From positions 1 through 16,971 of the forward strand of contig WFPQ01000193.1 of the NCBI GenBank assembly GCA_015487515.1: 16,971 nucleotides of DNA, read 5' to 3'. Of the stretch, positions 1-7,879 are shown piece by piece; positions within the stretch are counted from its first letter, which is position 1; each line of letters starts with the position of its first letter. The notes beneath the pieces are model-generated. The model searched no databases. It was given only the letters and a program-made list of their open reading frames with translations, and was not told the DNA's origin. The stretch is from Hyphomicrobiales bacterium. Its GTDB lineage: Bacteria > Pseudomonadota > Alphaproteobacteria > Rhizobiales > Devosiaceae. Both the position numbers and the translations under genes were made by a program.

Positions 1-1020
1 CGGCTGTTCGTTTTCATCAAGCAGTTCAACTTTGTCGATAAAATAGGGACCACGCCTGAAGCTGCCCGCAGTCTGATCCTCTGCAAGGGGTTCGGGTGGA
101 TCAACAGTCTGGTTCCCCTCTCCCGTTTCCGGAGTTTCCTCGTGTTGCGGTCCTGTCGGGCTGGCGGTTTCTTCATCAACCTGCTGATTTTCCTTTTCCT
201 GCTGCGGCTGGGGATCCGACTCTTGTCCAGCGGATACAGAAGCAGGGGTGCCGGATCCCCCGGCACCGCCTTCCTGAACCAGAATGCGCTCGTGCACATC
301 ATATTCATAGGCCCGCACCACGTCTATTGAAGGGCCTATCATGCGGATGCGCCCCTTATCGATCCAGATGCAGCGGTCGCACAGCTCTAATATGTGAAAG
401 GTGGAATGGGAAACAAACAGCGCTGTCACGCCTTTTTTGCAAATTTCGCGGATGCGCCGCAGGCTCTTGTTGGCAAAAGCCGCATCGCCTGCTGCCAGGG
501 CTTCGTCAACAATGAAGATTTCCGGATCAAGGGAGATTGCCGTGGCAAAGGTCAGGCGCGACTGCATGCCGCTTGAATAGGTGTGAAAAGGCTGGTCGAT
601 GACCTCGCGCAGTTCGGCAAAATCGATGATCCAGTCTGATTTGGATTCGATCTCGCGACGGGACATGCCAAGGCTCATGCCTCCCAGCATGACGTTTTCA
701 CGTCCTGAATATTCCGGGTTGAAGCCGGTTCCCAGTTCGAGGATGGCCGAGATGCGACCATTGACTTCGATCTGGCCAGTGGTTTTTTCCGTCGTGCCGA
801 CAATGATTTTCAGCAAGGTGCTCTTGCCCGCTCCGTTGGCCCCGATAATGCCGACGGTCTCGCCTTTTTCAACTTCAAAGGATATGTCCTTAAGGACCCA
901 TTTGGGGTTGTGACGGCTCCTGCCCGATATGACTTCCTGGAGCAAATGCACCGGGCGATCATACATACGGTACATTTTGCCAATATTGGTGACCTTGATG
1001 GCGGGTTCCATTTTTTCCAT
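1..1020 (-). CDS. wzt: Polysaccharide ABC transporter ATP-binding protein, Wzt/KpsT type (3' end outside window)
   Basis: This is the ATPase of the inner-membrane exporter that moves lipid-linked polysaccharide to the periplasm, pairing with the permease just upstream. The 340 visible codons are open to the window edge. Walker [10 protein letters not shown] is at residues 60-68, the LELGTGF segment typical of Wzt at 96-100, the signature YSSGMQSRL at 148-156, Walker B IFIVDE at 168-173 and the H-loop His at 205. Residues about 251-317 are a low-complexity linker rich in Glu, Gln and Pro. From about residue 321 a new segment begins ([15 protein letters not shown]), which resembles the first strand of the C-terminal carbohydrate-binding domain of O-antigen Wzt proteins. 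The start is ATG at 1020, with an alternative ATG at 1011; neither has a strong ribosome binding site. The gap to the permease stop is 16 bp, so they are cotranscribed. The transporter class is certain; the substrate is inferred from neighbours. Confidence 0.93.
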   Translation of the reverse strand, partial: MEKMEPAIKVTNIGKMYRMYDRPVHLLQEVISGRSRHNPKWVLKDISFEVEKGETVGIIGANGAGKSTLLKIIVGTTEKTTGQIEVNGRISAILELGTGFNPEYSGRENVMLGGMSLGMSRREIESKSDWIIDFAELREVIDQPFHTYSSGMQSRLTFATAISLDPEIFIVDEALAAGDAAFANKSLRRIREICKKGVTALFVSHSTFHILELCDRCIWIDKGRIRMIGPSIDVVRAYEYDVHERILVQEGGAGGSGTPASVSAGQESDPQPQQEKENQQVDEETASPTGPQHEETPETGEGNQTVDPPEPLAEDQTAGSFRRGPYFIDKVELLDENEQP

Positions 1021-1036
1021 GTTCTTGATTGTTATT

Positions 1037-1876
1037 CTAAATGGCGTCAGCGAAATAGGGCTTGAGGCCGGTGAACATCCTTGCCCCCGTCAGATACAGG
1101 GCGACACCCAGAAAAAAGGTGACCACCCAGGCCCAGGGGTGTTCGAAGCGACCATAATAAAGCGCATCCTGGTAACTCCAGACCAGATAGCTGAACGGGT
1201 TGAGGTAAAGAATGGGACGAAATATCGAAGGTACCATGCTGGGCAGATAGATCGCCGGCAGCAGAAAAATGCCGATAGTACTGAAAAGCTGCACAAATTC
1301 ACGCACATCCCGCACGAACACGTTCATCGAAGCAAGAATAAGCCCTATGCCCAGGCTCCATAAAAGCTGAAAGAAAAACAGTACCGGCAAGAGCACCACG
1401 GTCAGGGGGATATAACCGCGTGTAAACAGCGTGTAAAGGATGACAATCGCCACCATGACAAACAACGGCAAAAAGGTCGAAAAGATAGCCTTGCCGGTCA
1501 ACACCTCAATGGGAAAAATCACCTGCTTTATGAGATTGGGGGACGCTGTCAGTGACGAACAGGCTTTGCTCATGGCAGTCTGGATGGCCAGCCAGGATAT
1601 GAGACCGCTCATGATATAGCTTATATAGTCGCCGGGAAGTTCGTAGGTCCCCCCGATCCGGGCGTTGAAGACAAAGGTAAAAACGAAAACATATACCATC
1701 ATGAGGAAAATGGGATGAATGAACACCCATAATCCCCCCAATATCTGTCCTGCATACATATCGAACAATTCCCGCCTGACATATTCCTGCAGCAGCGCTC
1801 TATGGGTGTAAAGCTTGTCAAACATTTCACGCCCGACCCGGAACATGTGCTTGGGGCGAAAAATCTCAACCAGCAT
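1037..1876 (-). CDS. wzm: Polysaccharide ABC transporter permease, Wzm/KpsM type (ABC-2 family)
   Basis: This is the membrane half of the polysaccharide exporter, partner of the ATPase 16 bp downstream. The 279-residue protein has an N-terminal cytoplasmic amphipathic region ([20 protein letters not shown]) followed by about six hydrophobic spans, roughly at residues 47-70, 85-105, 130-155, 160-182, 195-215 and 250-270. This is the layout and length usual for ABC-2 polysaccharide permeases. The frame stays open upstream to 1957, but ATG at 1876 is preferred: it has GGAG eight bases upstream and gives the expected N-terminus [16 protein letters not shown] -10 box lies about 40 bp upstream. The gene is divergent from the glycosyltransferase at 2031. 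The family is certain; the exported glycan is inferred. Confidence 0.93.
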   Translation of the reverse strand: MLVEIFRPKHMFRVGREMFDKLYTHRALLQEYVRRELFDMYAGQILGGLWVFIHPIFLMMVYVFVFTFVFNARIGGTYELPGDYISYIMSGLISWLAIQTAMSKACSSLTASPNLIKQVIFPIEVLTGKAIFSTFLPLFVMVAIVILYTLFTRGYIPLTVVLLPVLFFFQLLWSLGIGLILASMNVFVRDVREFVQLFSTIGIFLLPAIYLPSMVPSIFRPILYLNPFSYLVWSYQDALYYGRFEHPWAWVVTFFLGVALYLTGARMFTGLKPYFADAI

Positions 1877-1913
1877 ATAAATTCTCCATTCAATTGTCCG
1901 GCAGACCAGGGCC

Positions 1914-1919
1914 AGTATA
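1914..1919 (-). promoter_or_regulatory. Candidate -10 box for the wzm-wzt operon
   Basis: TATACT reads on the minus strand about 38 bp before the Wzm start codon, which would leave a short leader of about 30 nt containing the GGAG ribosome binding site. No good -35 hexamer is seen 16-18 bp upstream, so an activator may be needed or the call may be wrong. Confidence 0.4.
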
Positions 1920-1968
1920 CAGCCATGAGACACCTGTGCAGGCTTTCTTTTGCTCACAAAAGGCAGGG

Positions 1969-1997
1969 TTGCTCTTGCAGGGGGCTTGCTCTATTAA
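1969..1997 (+). promoter_or_regulatory. Candidate promoter for the 2031 glycosyltransferase gene
   Basis: TTGCTC (1969-1974) and TATTAA (1992-1997) are separated by 17 bp and precede the start codon at 2031 by about 34 bp. The match to the consensus is partial (3/6 and 4/6). It lies back to back with the wzm -10 box in the 154-bp divergent intergenic region. Confidence 0.35.
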
Positions 1998-2030
1998 GTC
2001 TGTGCTTACAGATCACGCCATGCAGGCAAA

Positions 2031-3239
2031 ATGAATAAACTCCGGGTTTGGTCCAAGATGATCCGTAAGATAATCATGAATTTCGCTGTTGTTACCATGG
2101 TGATTTCACTGAGTCCATTTCTAATTGCGGCTCGGTTCTGGAGCTTTGCGGACAAGCGACGCCCTCGTTTGTTCCTTGGTGCAACGCCCATTCTCAGCCT
2201 TGCACTCATTGCCCGGGCACTGCGGCAGGCAGGTCATGAGATTATTGCCGGGGCCGTGGCCGATGTCGATTTTCCCCGGCCCGAAGGTTTTGACCTGTGG
2301 GTCAAGAATACGGCCTCCCCCAACATATTCGTTCGCCGCGGGCTGGGCACGCTGGAAGCCATGATGGCCTTTGTCAGACTGTTGTTCCGGGCAGATGTTT
2401 ATGTGCTCTATTTCGATGGCGGCCTGCTGCGGCGCACGCCGCTGCAGAAATACGAAATCAGGTTGCTGAAACTGGCGGGCAAGAAGGTGGTGATGTTTCC
2501 CTACGGCTCCGATGCCTTTGTCATCGACAGGATTGCTCACAAGCCCTGGCGCGAAATGCTGACGGCGGATTATCCGCAATTTCTTGCCAGGGCACGCGAT
2601 ATCGAGGCGCGCCTGGCCCGCTTCGCCAATGATGCCGACCTGCTGGTCGGTTGCCTGTTTCACATCTCCACCCTGCCCCGCTGGGATCATCTGATGCTGG
2701 TTTGTTATCCGGTTGAAACCCACGAAATAGAGCCGGTCTTTCCTGACCCGTCAGATGAAGTAATACGGGTATTTCATGCCCCAAACCATCGCATAATCAA
2801 GGGCACGAAACACATAATCGAGGCCGTGAGGGAATTGCGCGATGAGGGGATCGCCATCGAGCTGGATCTGGTGGAGCGGGTGAGCCGGCATGAAGTTTTG
2901 AAGCGCATGTCAAAAGCCCATGTACTGGCCGATCAGCTCAATGCGGGCTATGCGCAGACCGCCCTTGAAGGTATGGCGCTGGGCAAGATTGTCATCACCG
3001 GAGCCAATCCGCCCGAGCATGACAAGCTGTTTCTGGACAAAACGGCACTTGGCGAATGCCCGGTGCACTGGGCCAGCACTGATACCATCAAGCAGGTACT
3101 GCGCGAAATCGCCGACAATCGATCAAAATGGCATGAGTGGGGTGTGGCCAACCGTCGCTTTGTCGAGCGCCATCATTCTTTTGAGGCAACGGCCCGCAAC
3201 TGGCAGAAGGTTTTCGATCAGTTGCCCAGAACCCGTTGA
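2031..3239 (+). CDS. GT-B fold glycosyltransferase with N-terminal membrane segment
   Basis: This is a probable sugar transferase acting at the cytoplasmic face of the inner membrane during polysaccharide assembly. The 402-residue protein starts with a basic then hydrophobic stretch (residues about 13-35), likely a membrane anchor. A Rossmann-like N-domain follows (RPRLFLGATPILSLALIARALRQAGH, about 45-69). The C-domain carries HAPNHRIIKGTKHI (249-262), resembling the donor-phosphate-binding loop of GT4-like enzymes, and AGYAQTALEGMALGK (305-319), which occupies the position of the acidic donor-binding helix in that clan. The start at ATG 2031 has only a weak GCAGG upstream; ATG at 2058 is possible. 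The 3' end faces the asparagine synthase-like gene with only 19 bp between stop codons. The exact GT family, donor and acceptor cannot be read from the sequence. Confidence 0.82.
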   Translation: MNKLRVWSKMIRKIIMNFAVVTMVISLSPFLIAARFWSFADKRRPRLFLGATPILSLALIARALRQAGHEIIAGAVADVDFPRPEGFDLWVKNTASPNIFVRRGLGTLEAMMAFVRLLFRADVYVLYFDGGLLRRTPLQKYEIRLLKLAGKKVVMFPYGSDAFVIDRIAHKPWREMLTADYPQFLARARDIEARLARFANDADLLVGCLFHISTLPRWDHLMLVCYPVETHEIEPVFPDPSDEVIRVFHAPNHRIIKGTKHIIEAVRELRDEGIAIELDLVERVSRHEVLKRMSKAHVLADQLNAGYAQTALEGMALGKIVITGANPPEHDKLFLDKTALGECPVHWASTDTIKQVLREIADNRSKWHEWGVANRRFVERHHSFEATARNWQKVFDQLPRTR

Positions 3240-3258
3240 TGGCCTGCCAGGAAAGGTT

Positions 3259-5139
3259 CTAGGTCACCACCCCAAATCGGCGTGCCCATATTCCAAGGGA
3301 ACAGACACGCCACAGGGCATTGTCATAGGCCCTGCTTCCCTCCAGCATGGCGCGGCTTTGCCGGCGCAACCGGTCCTTGTTGAAAAGCTGCGGCAAGGCC
3401 TCTATGGCGTCCTCCACCCAGCCCGTCACATGCGGGGCAAGAGCCCCGAGCATCCAGTCACGCTCCGGGGTGGCAAAACCCAGCTTGTCGCGCCGGTTGC
3501 GCACCTCTTCGGGCACCAGGGAGGCGGCACCATGACGGATGGGCCATTTTGTTTCACCATTCTGAATATCATAGCGCCCGCCAGTCTTAAGTGCGCTTTC
3601 CACCAGCCGATGATCGAGAAAAGGTACCCTGGCCTCAATGCCGTGAGCCATGGCGTTGCGGTCTTCAAAACGCAGTAGCATGGGCAAGGACGTGGCTGCA
3701 ACAGCGCGGCGGTGGGCAGTTCCCGCAGCGCTCCGCGAAATGCCGAAATCACCCGGATTGCGCAGGGCGACCTGGAAGTCAAGATCACCATTGTTCAGCC
3801 AGTCCGCCATGGAATTCCTGCCCAGCTTCGCACGGGCTCGCTCCACGAGGGCGGGGGACATCAGCGCCATGGCCAGCCAATTGATCTGCCGTACCAGCGA
3901 ATAGCCGTGAGTGGAACGCAGGGCGAACACTGTCTTGACAAAATCCAGCCCGTGTCCGCGCCGGGCCAGGTTGGCAAGGTAGACACCAAAAAACGGGTGA
4001 TAGCCGCCATAGATTTCATCGGCCCCCTGCCCGTCCAGCATGACCGTCAGACCTTCGCGCCTGGCCTTGGCCATGACACACCACTGGGCAATGGGGCTGG
4101 TGCTGGCAACGGGTTCATCCTGATGCCAGATCATCCGTTCCAGGGCTTCGATGGCCGCCTCTGCATCCGGCTTCACCTTGTGCACCGTAAGGTGGGGATA
4201 TCTGGCGGTGACCGCATCTATATAGATGCTTTCATCGACCGGCGCGCCGGGATAGACAGCGCTCACCACGTGCTGTTCCCTGTTGCCGCGTGCAGCGACT
4301 GCACCAACAATGGCCGAACTGTCCAGCCCTCCGGACAGGCACGACCCCACCGGCACATCCCCCCGCAGCCGCAGGCCGACCGACGAGGTCAGAAGATGCA
4401 GGAATTCTTCGGCGGTTTCCCCGGCCGACAATGGTGCATGATCGGGTTCTGGCAACTCGTACCAGCGGGTGAATTCGGCTTTTCTGGCACTCCCGGGTAG
4501 TGGCCCATTGAGATCGAGTTGCAGGAAATGTCCCGGCGGCACTGGCAGGATGTCGGCAAAACAGGTGGCTGCTCCATGGTCGGTAAGGCCATGAACAAGA
4601 AAATCCTGCAGGGCGGCGTGATGGATGCGAGGGGCAAGGGACGGGATGGTCAACAACTGCTTGATTTCGCTGGCAAAGGCCAGACTGTTCGCTCCCGACC
4701 AGAGATAAAGCGGCTTTATTCCAAAGCGGTCACGAGCGACAAATAATTGCTGGCGCTCATGATCATGTATGGCAAATGCAAACATGCCGTTGAGGCGCGG
4801 CAGGCATGCAATTCCCCACTCGACAAAGGCGGCCAGCAGCACCTCCGTGTCGCTGCTGGTGGTGAACTTGTGATCAAGCCCTTCAAGCTCGTGGCGCAGT
4901 TCGACATGGTTATATATGGCACCGTTGAAAACAAGGGTGTGGGTGCGTTTGCGATTGCTCATGGGTTGTGCGGCGCGCGGATCGAGATCAAAAACGGCAA
5001 GCCGCTTGTGCAACATGGTCAAGGGTCCCCGCGCGGTCTGAAAGCGGGCTTCTCCCGTACCGTCGGGGCCGCGGTGATTAACCGTTTCGATGGCCTGGCT
5101 TGAAGGTTCAAATCCGACAGATATCCATAGTCCGCACAT
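3259..5139 (-). CDS. Asparagine synthase-family glutamine amidotransferase (AsnB/WbpS-like)
   Basis: This 626-residue class II glutamine amidotransferase has an N-terminal Ntn glutaminase domain: Cys2 becomes the nucleophile after Met removal, with NHRGPDG at 21-27 and FNGAIYNH at 71-78. It is joined to an ATP-pyrophosphatase synthetase domain with the PP-loop SGGLDSS at 269-275 and a later LDGQGADEIYGGY block. Family members amidate a carboxylate using glutamine and ATP. In O-antigen loci of Pseudomonas and Bordetella, AsnB-like proteins (WbpS, WbmE) are proposed to turn sugar uronates into uronamides. Its place next to a complete set for a diacetamido uronic acid makes that role likely here, but free asparagine synthesis cannot be excluded. 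The start follows the LpxD-like stop by 7 bp, suggesting translational coupling; the local ribosome binding site is weak. Confidence 0.92.
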   Translation of the reverse strand: MCGLWISVGFEPSSQAIETVNHRGPDGTGEARFQTARGPLTMLHKRLAVFDLDPRAAQPMSNRKRTHTLVFNGAIYNHVELRHELEGLDHKFTTSSDTEVLLAAFVEWGIACLPRLNGMFAFAIHDHERQQLFVARDRFGIKPLYLWSGANSLAFASEIKQLLTIPSLAPRIHHAALQDFLVHGLTDHGAATCFADILPVPPGHFLQLDLNGPLPGSARKAEFTRWYELPEPDHAPLSAGETAEEFLHLLTSSVGLRLRGDVPVGSCLSGGLDSSAIVGAVAARGNREQHVVSAVYPGAPVDESIYIDAVTARYPHLTVHKVKPDAEAAIEALERMIWHQDEPVASTSPIAQWCVMAKARREGLTVMLDGQGADEIYGGYHPFFGVYLANLARRGHGLDFVKTVFALRSTHGYSLVRQINWLAMALMSPALVERARAKLGRNSMADWLNNGDLDFQVALRNPGDFGISRSAAGTAHRRAVAATSLPMLLRFEDRNAMAHGIEARVPFLDHRLVESALKTGGRYDIQNGETKWPIRHGAASLVPEEVRNRRDKLGFATPERDWMLGALAPHVTGWVEDAIEALPQLFNKDRLRRQSRAMLEGSRAYDNALWRVCSLGIWARRFGVVT

Positions 5140-5146
5140 ATTTCAG

Positions 5147-6130
5147 CTATGTTCTTTCTTTATTGCTGCGCGGCAACAGTTTTGCCGGAACACCGGCTGC
5201 AAAACCGTTGGGTGGAACATCCTCAAGTACGCATGCCCCCATGGCAATCATCGCCCCCTGCCCGATGCTTACACCCTGGCCAATCATGGCACCGGGATTC
5301 AACTCGCTCATTGCACCAACACGAGCGCTGCCCATGATACGCACCCCGGCCATGAGAATCACTGCTTTTCCTATGCGCACATTGTGGGCGATATAGACAT
5401 GATCGTCAATTTTGACATGATGACCAATGTGAGTCCTGGTGAGCGCCGCTCTGTTGATGGTGACATTCTCGCCAATCCAGACATGGTCTTCAATGATCAG
5501 CCTGCCGAGCTGCGGCATGGCGCGTGGGTGGCCCTTCCCGTCACGTTCAAAGCCAAAACCGGGACCGCCAAGACAACTGCCCGCGCCAATAATGCCGTGT
5601 TCTCCAATCGATACACCCTTGTGGATAACTGTATGGGCACCAATTACACTACGGGCACCGATCTCCACACCGGCCTCAATCACCGCATAAGGAGCGATGG
5701 AAACATCCGCGTCGATTTTTGCAGTGGGGTGGATGATGGCAGTGTCGTGCACTCCGGATATTGCGGGGGGTTCAAAAAAGCGCTGCAAGGTGAGCGCAAA
5801 AGCAAGACGCGGATTGCTGCAATAAATCCAGCGTCCCCCTGGCGGCGGGTCATTGTCACCGTTTTCATGGGGCGGGCACAAAAGCAACAGTGCGGAATGC
5901 CCACGCAACTCATCCAGCAGGGCCGGGTTCGCAACATTCAGAAAGCTGATGCCATGGGCCCTGGCCTCATCCACGGCAACAGGGCTCTTGATCAAAAAAT
6001 CATCCCGTGAACCCGCGGTCCTGATGACAAGGCCCAGATCACTCAGGAAACTTTCTATATCGCTGGCTGTAATCTTGTCGGGTGAAGTTGATTTTCCGGC
6101 AGCGGATCGTTGGGCGGTGCGCTTCGCCAT
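5147..6130 (-). CDS. LpxD-like left-handed beta-helix acyltransferase
   Basis: This 327-residue protein has an N-terminal domain resembling that of LpxD (about 22-120), followed by many hexapeptide repeats forming a left-handed beta helix (about 128-320). It keeps LpxD landmarks: GFGFERDGKG (191-200), PQLGRLII (206-213), and the HNV segment whose His (249) matches the catalytic base of LpxD. The family motif IDRGAL reads INRAAL (225-230), and there is no typical LpxD C-terminal helical end. It lies in a polysaccharide locus, without lpxA, lpxB or fabZ. It is therefore probably a paralogue that N-acylates a nucleotide-linked amino sugar rather than the housekeeping lipid A enzyme; this is inference. 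ATG at 6130 has GGGAGA eight bases upstream. It forms an operon with the amidotransferase. Confidence 0.85.
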   Translation of the reverse strand: MAKRTAQRSAAGKSTSPDKITASDIESFLSDLGLVIRTAGSRDDFLIKSPVAVDEARAHGISFLNVANPALLDELRGHSALLLLCPPHENGDNDPPPGGRWIYCSNPRLAFALTLQRFFEPPAISGVHDTAIIHPTAKIDADVSIAPYAVIEAGVEIGARSVIGAHTVIHKGVSIGEHGIIGAGSCLGGPGFGFERDGKGHPRAMPQLGRLIIEDHVWIGENVTINRAALTRTHIGHHVKIDDHVYIAHNVRIGKAVILMAGVRIMGSARVGAMSELNPGAMIGQGVSIGQGAMIAMGACVLEDVPPNGFAAGVPAKLLPRSNKERT

Positions 6131-6509
6131 CTGTTGTCTCCCTTGCCCTTCTCCGGGCAGTTTTCATGATTTTACAGACCTGCAAGAAAATGTTTGGCCA
6201 GGTCCGGGTCGTGTTGGCAAACTGGATTCACAAACCGTCCAAAACATGATTCAAGGTACCTCTTGGGGAGGTTGTCTTGTCAGAAAGGTTATATTGGCAC
6301 GTTCCTGATGTCGAATTCGGAATGGGTTTTCCTGAGCGATTTCTCGTGAGTATTCGGTGGCGTCATGGTTGCCCGGGGCGCTTGCTGAACCGAAACCGCA
6401 GATCAATAAAACCAAACCGCCGGCTCTGGTACTGGATGAGGAACAGGCGGGGGCAGGTCAGCCGCAGTATGTGCCTGGCCCGTGATTGTCAAGCTTCAGC
6501 CAGTCCTGA
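6131..6509. other. 379-bp intergenic region with leader and promoter of the lpxD-like operon
   Basis: No convincing coding region is seen. The stretch separates the wbpA stop codon from the lpxD-like start. It holds a promoter-like element shared with 10823-10880 (listed separately) and a 14-bp block, GAGGTTGTCTTGTC on the plus strand (6268-6281), repeated exactly at 10662-10675. No intrinsic terminator for wbpA was found, so read-through into the lpxD-like operon is possible. Confidence 0.6.
6288..6344 (-). promoter_or_regulatory. Promoter-like element upstream of the lpxD-like operon (copy A of a shared element)
   Basis: Reading on the minus strand toward the gene, a 36-bp block (6344 to 6309) ends in TTCCGAATTCGACA and matches 31 of 36 bases with plus-strand 10823-10858. 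It is followed by TGCCAA and then TATAAC (6293 to 6288). TTCGAC (6315-6310), 16 bp before TATAAC, can act as the -35. That puts the conserved upstream half near -36 to -65, where an activator would bind, with the transcript starting near 6281 and a leader of about 150 nt. The repeat is seen directly; the promoter role is inferred. Confidence 0.5.
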
Positions 6510-7868
6510 TCATGCCCTTATGACCTTTCTGGTTGCCGGTGGCTTCGTATCTTTCAGCGCATTTCGCGTATCGACGCTCAGCGGTACATTTTCCACAAGC
6601 GACTGCCAGTCTATATTGGAATGATCGGTTGCAACCAGGGCGGCATCATAGCGGGAAAGATTTTGTGCGGACCATTCAATAGATTTCATTCCGGCAAATT
6701 CAGCATGCTCTCGAGTACGTGGAATTACCGGAATGTAGGGGTCAAAATATTCCAATATTGCCCCGTGCTCCCTGAGCAGTTCCATCAGCACCAGGGAAGG
6801 GCTTTCGCGCATGTCATCGACATTCTTTTTGTAGGCTATTCCCACGATCAGGATTTTTGCCCCGTTCAATGCTTTCTTTTGATATTTGCTCAGTCCCACG
6901 GAAAGACGATTTACCACATGTTCTGGCATGTCGGCATTTATTTCACCCGCCAGTTCAATGAACCTGGTATGGCGCCCGAACTCACGGGCCTTCCAGGTAA
7001 GATAGAACGGGTCTATGGGAATACAGTGGCCACCAAGGCCGGGACCGGGGTAAAAAGGCATGAAACCGAAGGGTTTTGTTGCCGCGGCATCTATTACTTC
7101 CCAGACGTCAATACCCATGTCATCGTAGATGAGTTTGAGCTCGTTCACCAGGGCTATGTTTACCGCCCGAAAGATGTTTTCAGTCAATTTGACAGCCTCT
7201 GCCGTGTCAGGGCTTGAAACGCGCACCACCCGGGAAATGAGCGTTTCATAAAGGGCTGCTGCCATTTCTTCACCATCGGTGGTGGCAGCACCAACCACCT
7301 TTGGAATTGTAGTGGTATTGAAATCCTGGTTGCCGGGATCCTCTCTCTCGGGGGAAAAGGCGACATGAAAATCCTCGTCCCCCTTCAGACCACTCACCCT
7401 CTCAAGAATTGGCATAAGAACTTCGCGGGTCGTACCGGGATAGGTGGTGGATTCCAGAATGATCAGTTGCCCCTTTTTAATATGGGGGGCAATATTTTCT
7501 GCCGTTATCCTGATATAGGACAGGTCAGGCTCCCGGTAGGAGTTAAGAGGAGTCGGAACGCAGATCAGAATGGCATCTGCACGGCTGATCTGCGAAAAAT
7601 CGGTTGACGCCTCAAAACGTCCGGTCTTGATCATCGCCTGAACTTTTTCGGACGGAATATGTGCAATCCGGCTTTTCCCGGCCATCAACTGAGCAACCAG
7701 CCCCTCGTCCACATCGAAGCCCAAAACGGAAAATTCGACCTTGTTAAAACCCAGGACCAGGGGCAGGCCGACATATCCAAGGCCGATAACAGCTATCGTG
7801 CTGTCACGGCTCTGGATTTTCCTGATGAGTTCCCGGCTTGAAGCCTTGAGCGCAATTTTGTCGTTCAT
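6510..7868 (-). CDS. wbpA: UDP-N-acetyl-D-glucosamine 6-dehydrogenase (WbpA-like)
   Basis: This nucleotide-sugar dehydrogenase performs the first step of the pathway, NAD-dependent oxidation of UDP-GlcNAc C6 to UDP-GlcNAcA. The 452-residue protein has the NAD-binding GLGYVGLP at 29-36, the middle-domain VKLTENIFRAVN (about 226-237), and the catalytic-cysteine motif GPGLGGHCIPIDP (275-287, Cys282). The HCIPIDPFYLTWKA wording is that of the WbpA branch rather than the UDP-glucose dehydrogenase branch. The C-terminal UDP-binding domain with DDMRESPSL follows. ATG at 7868 is chosen, leaving 11 bp after the aminotransferase stop. A TTG at 7883 in the same frame would overlap that stop by 4 bp and cannot be excluded, since neither has a clear ribosome binding site. 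It is the last gene of the wbpB-D-E-A operon. Confidence 0.93.
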   Translation of the reverse strand: MNDKIALKASSRELIRKIQSRDSTIAVIGLGYVGLPLVLGFNKVEFSVLGFDVDEGLVAQLMAGKSRIAHIPSEKVQAMIKTGRFEASTDFSQISRADAILICVPTPLNSYREPDLSYIRITAENIAPHIKKGQLIILESTTYPGTTREVLMPILERVSGLKGDEDFHVAFSPEREDPGNQDFNTTTIPKVVGAATTDGEEMAAALYETLISRVVRVSSPDTAEAVKLTENIFRAVNIALVNELKLIYDDMGIDVWEVIDAAATKPFGFMPFYPGPGLGGHCIPIDPFYLTWKAREFGRHTRFIELAGEINADMPEHVVNRLSVGLSKYQKKALNGAKILIVGIAYKKNVDDMRESPSLVLMELLREHGAILEYFDPYIPVIPRTREHAEFAGMKSIEWSAQNLSRYDAALVATDHSNIDWQSLVENVPLSVDTRNALKDTKPPATRKVIRA

Positions 7869-7879
7869 AAAATCAACAT

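Noticed and set aside
1877..1957. N-terminal extension of the Wzm frame to 1957 (MSKRKPAQVSHG...)
   Set aside because: ATG 1876 has a good GGAG and yields the usual family N-terminus; the extension would overlap the TATACT promoter box.
5090..6010. Long plus-strand frame of 306 codons opposite the LpxD-like gene
   Set aside because: It is the antisense shadow of the hexapeptide-repeat gene, with no family-like motif and a repetitive His/Asn/Asp composition.
6464..6492. Minus-strand TTGACA (6492-6487) just after wbpA as a promoter
   Set aside because: The perfect -35 has only TACTGC at 17 bp or CATACT at 15 bp, and lies over 330 bp from the next gene; the element at 6288-6344 is a better candidate.
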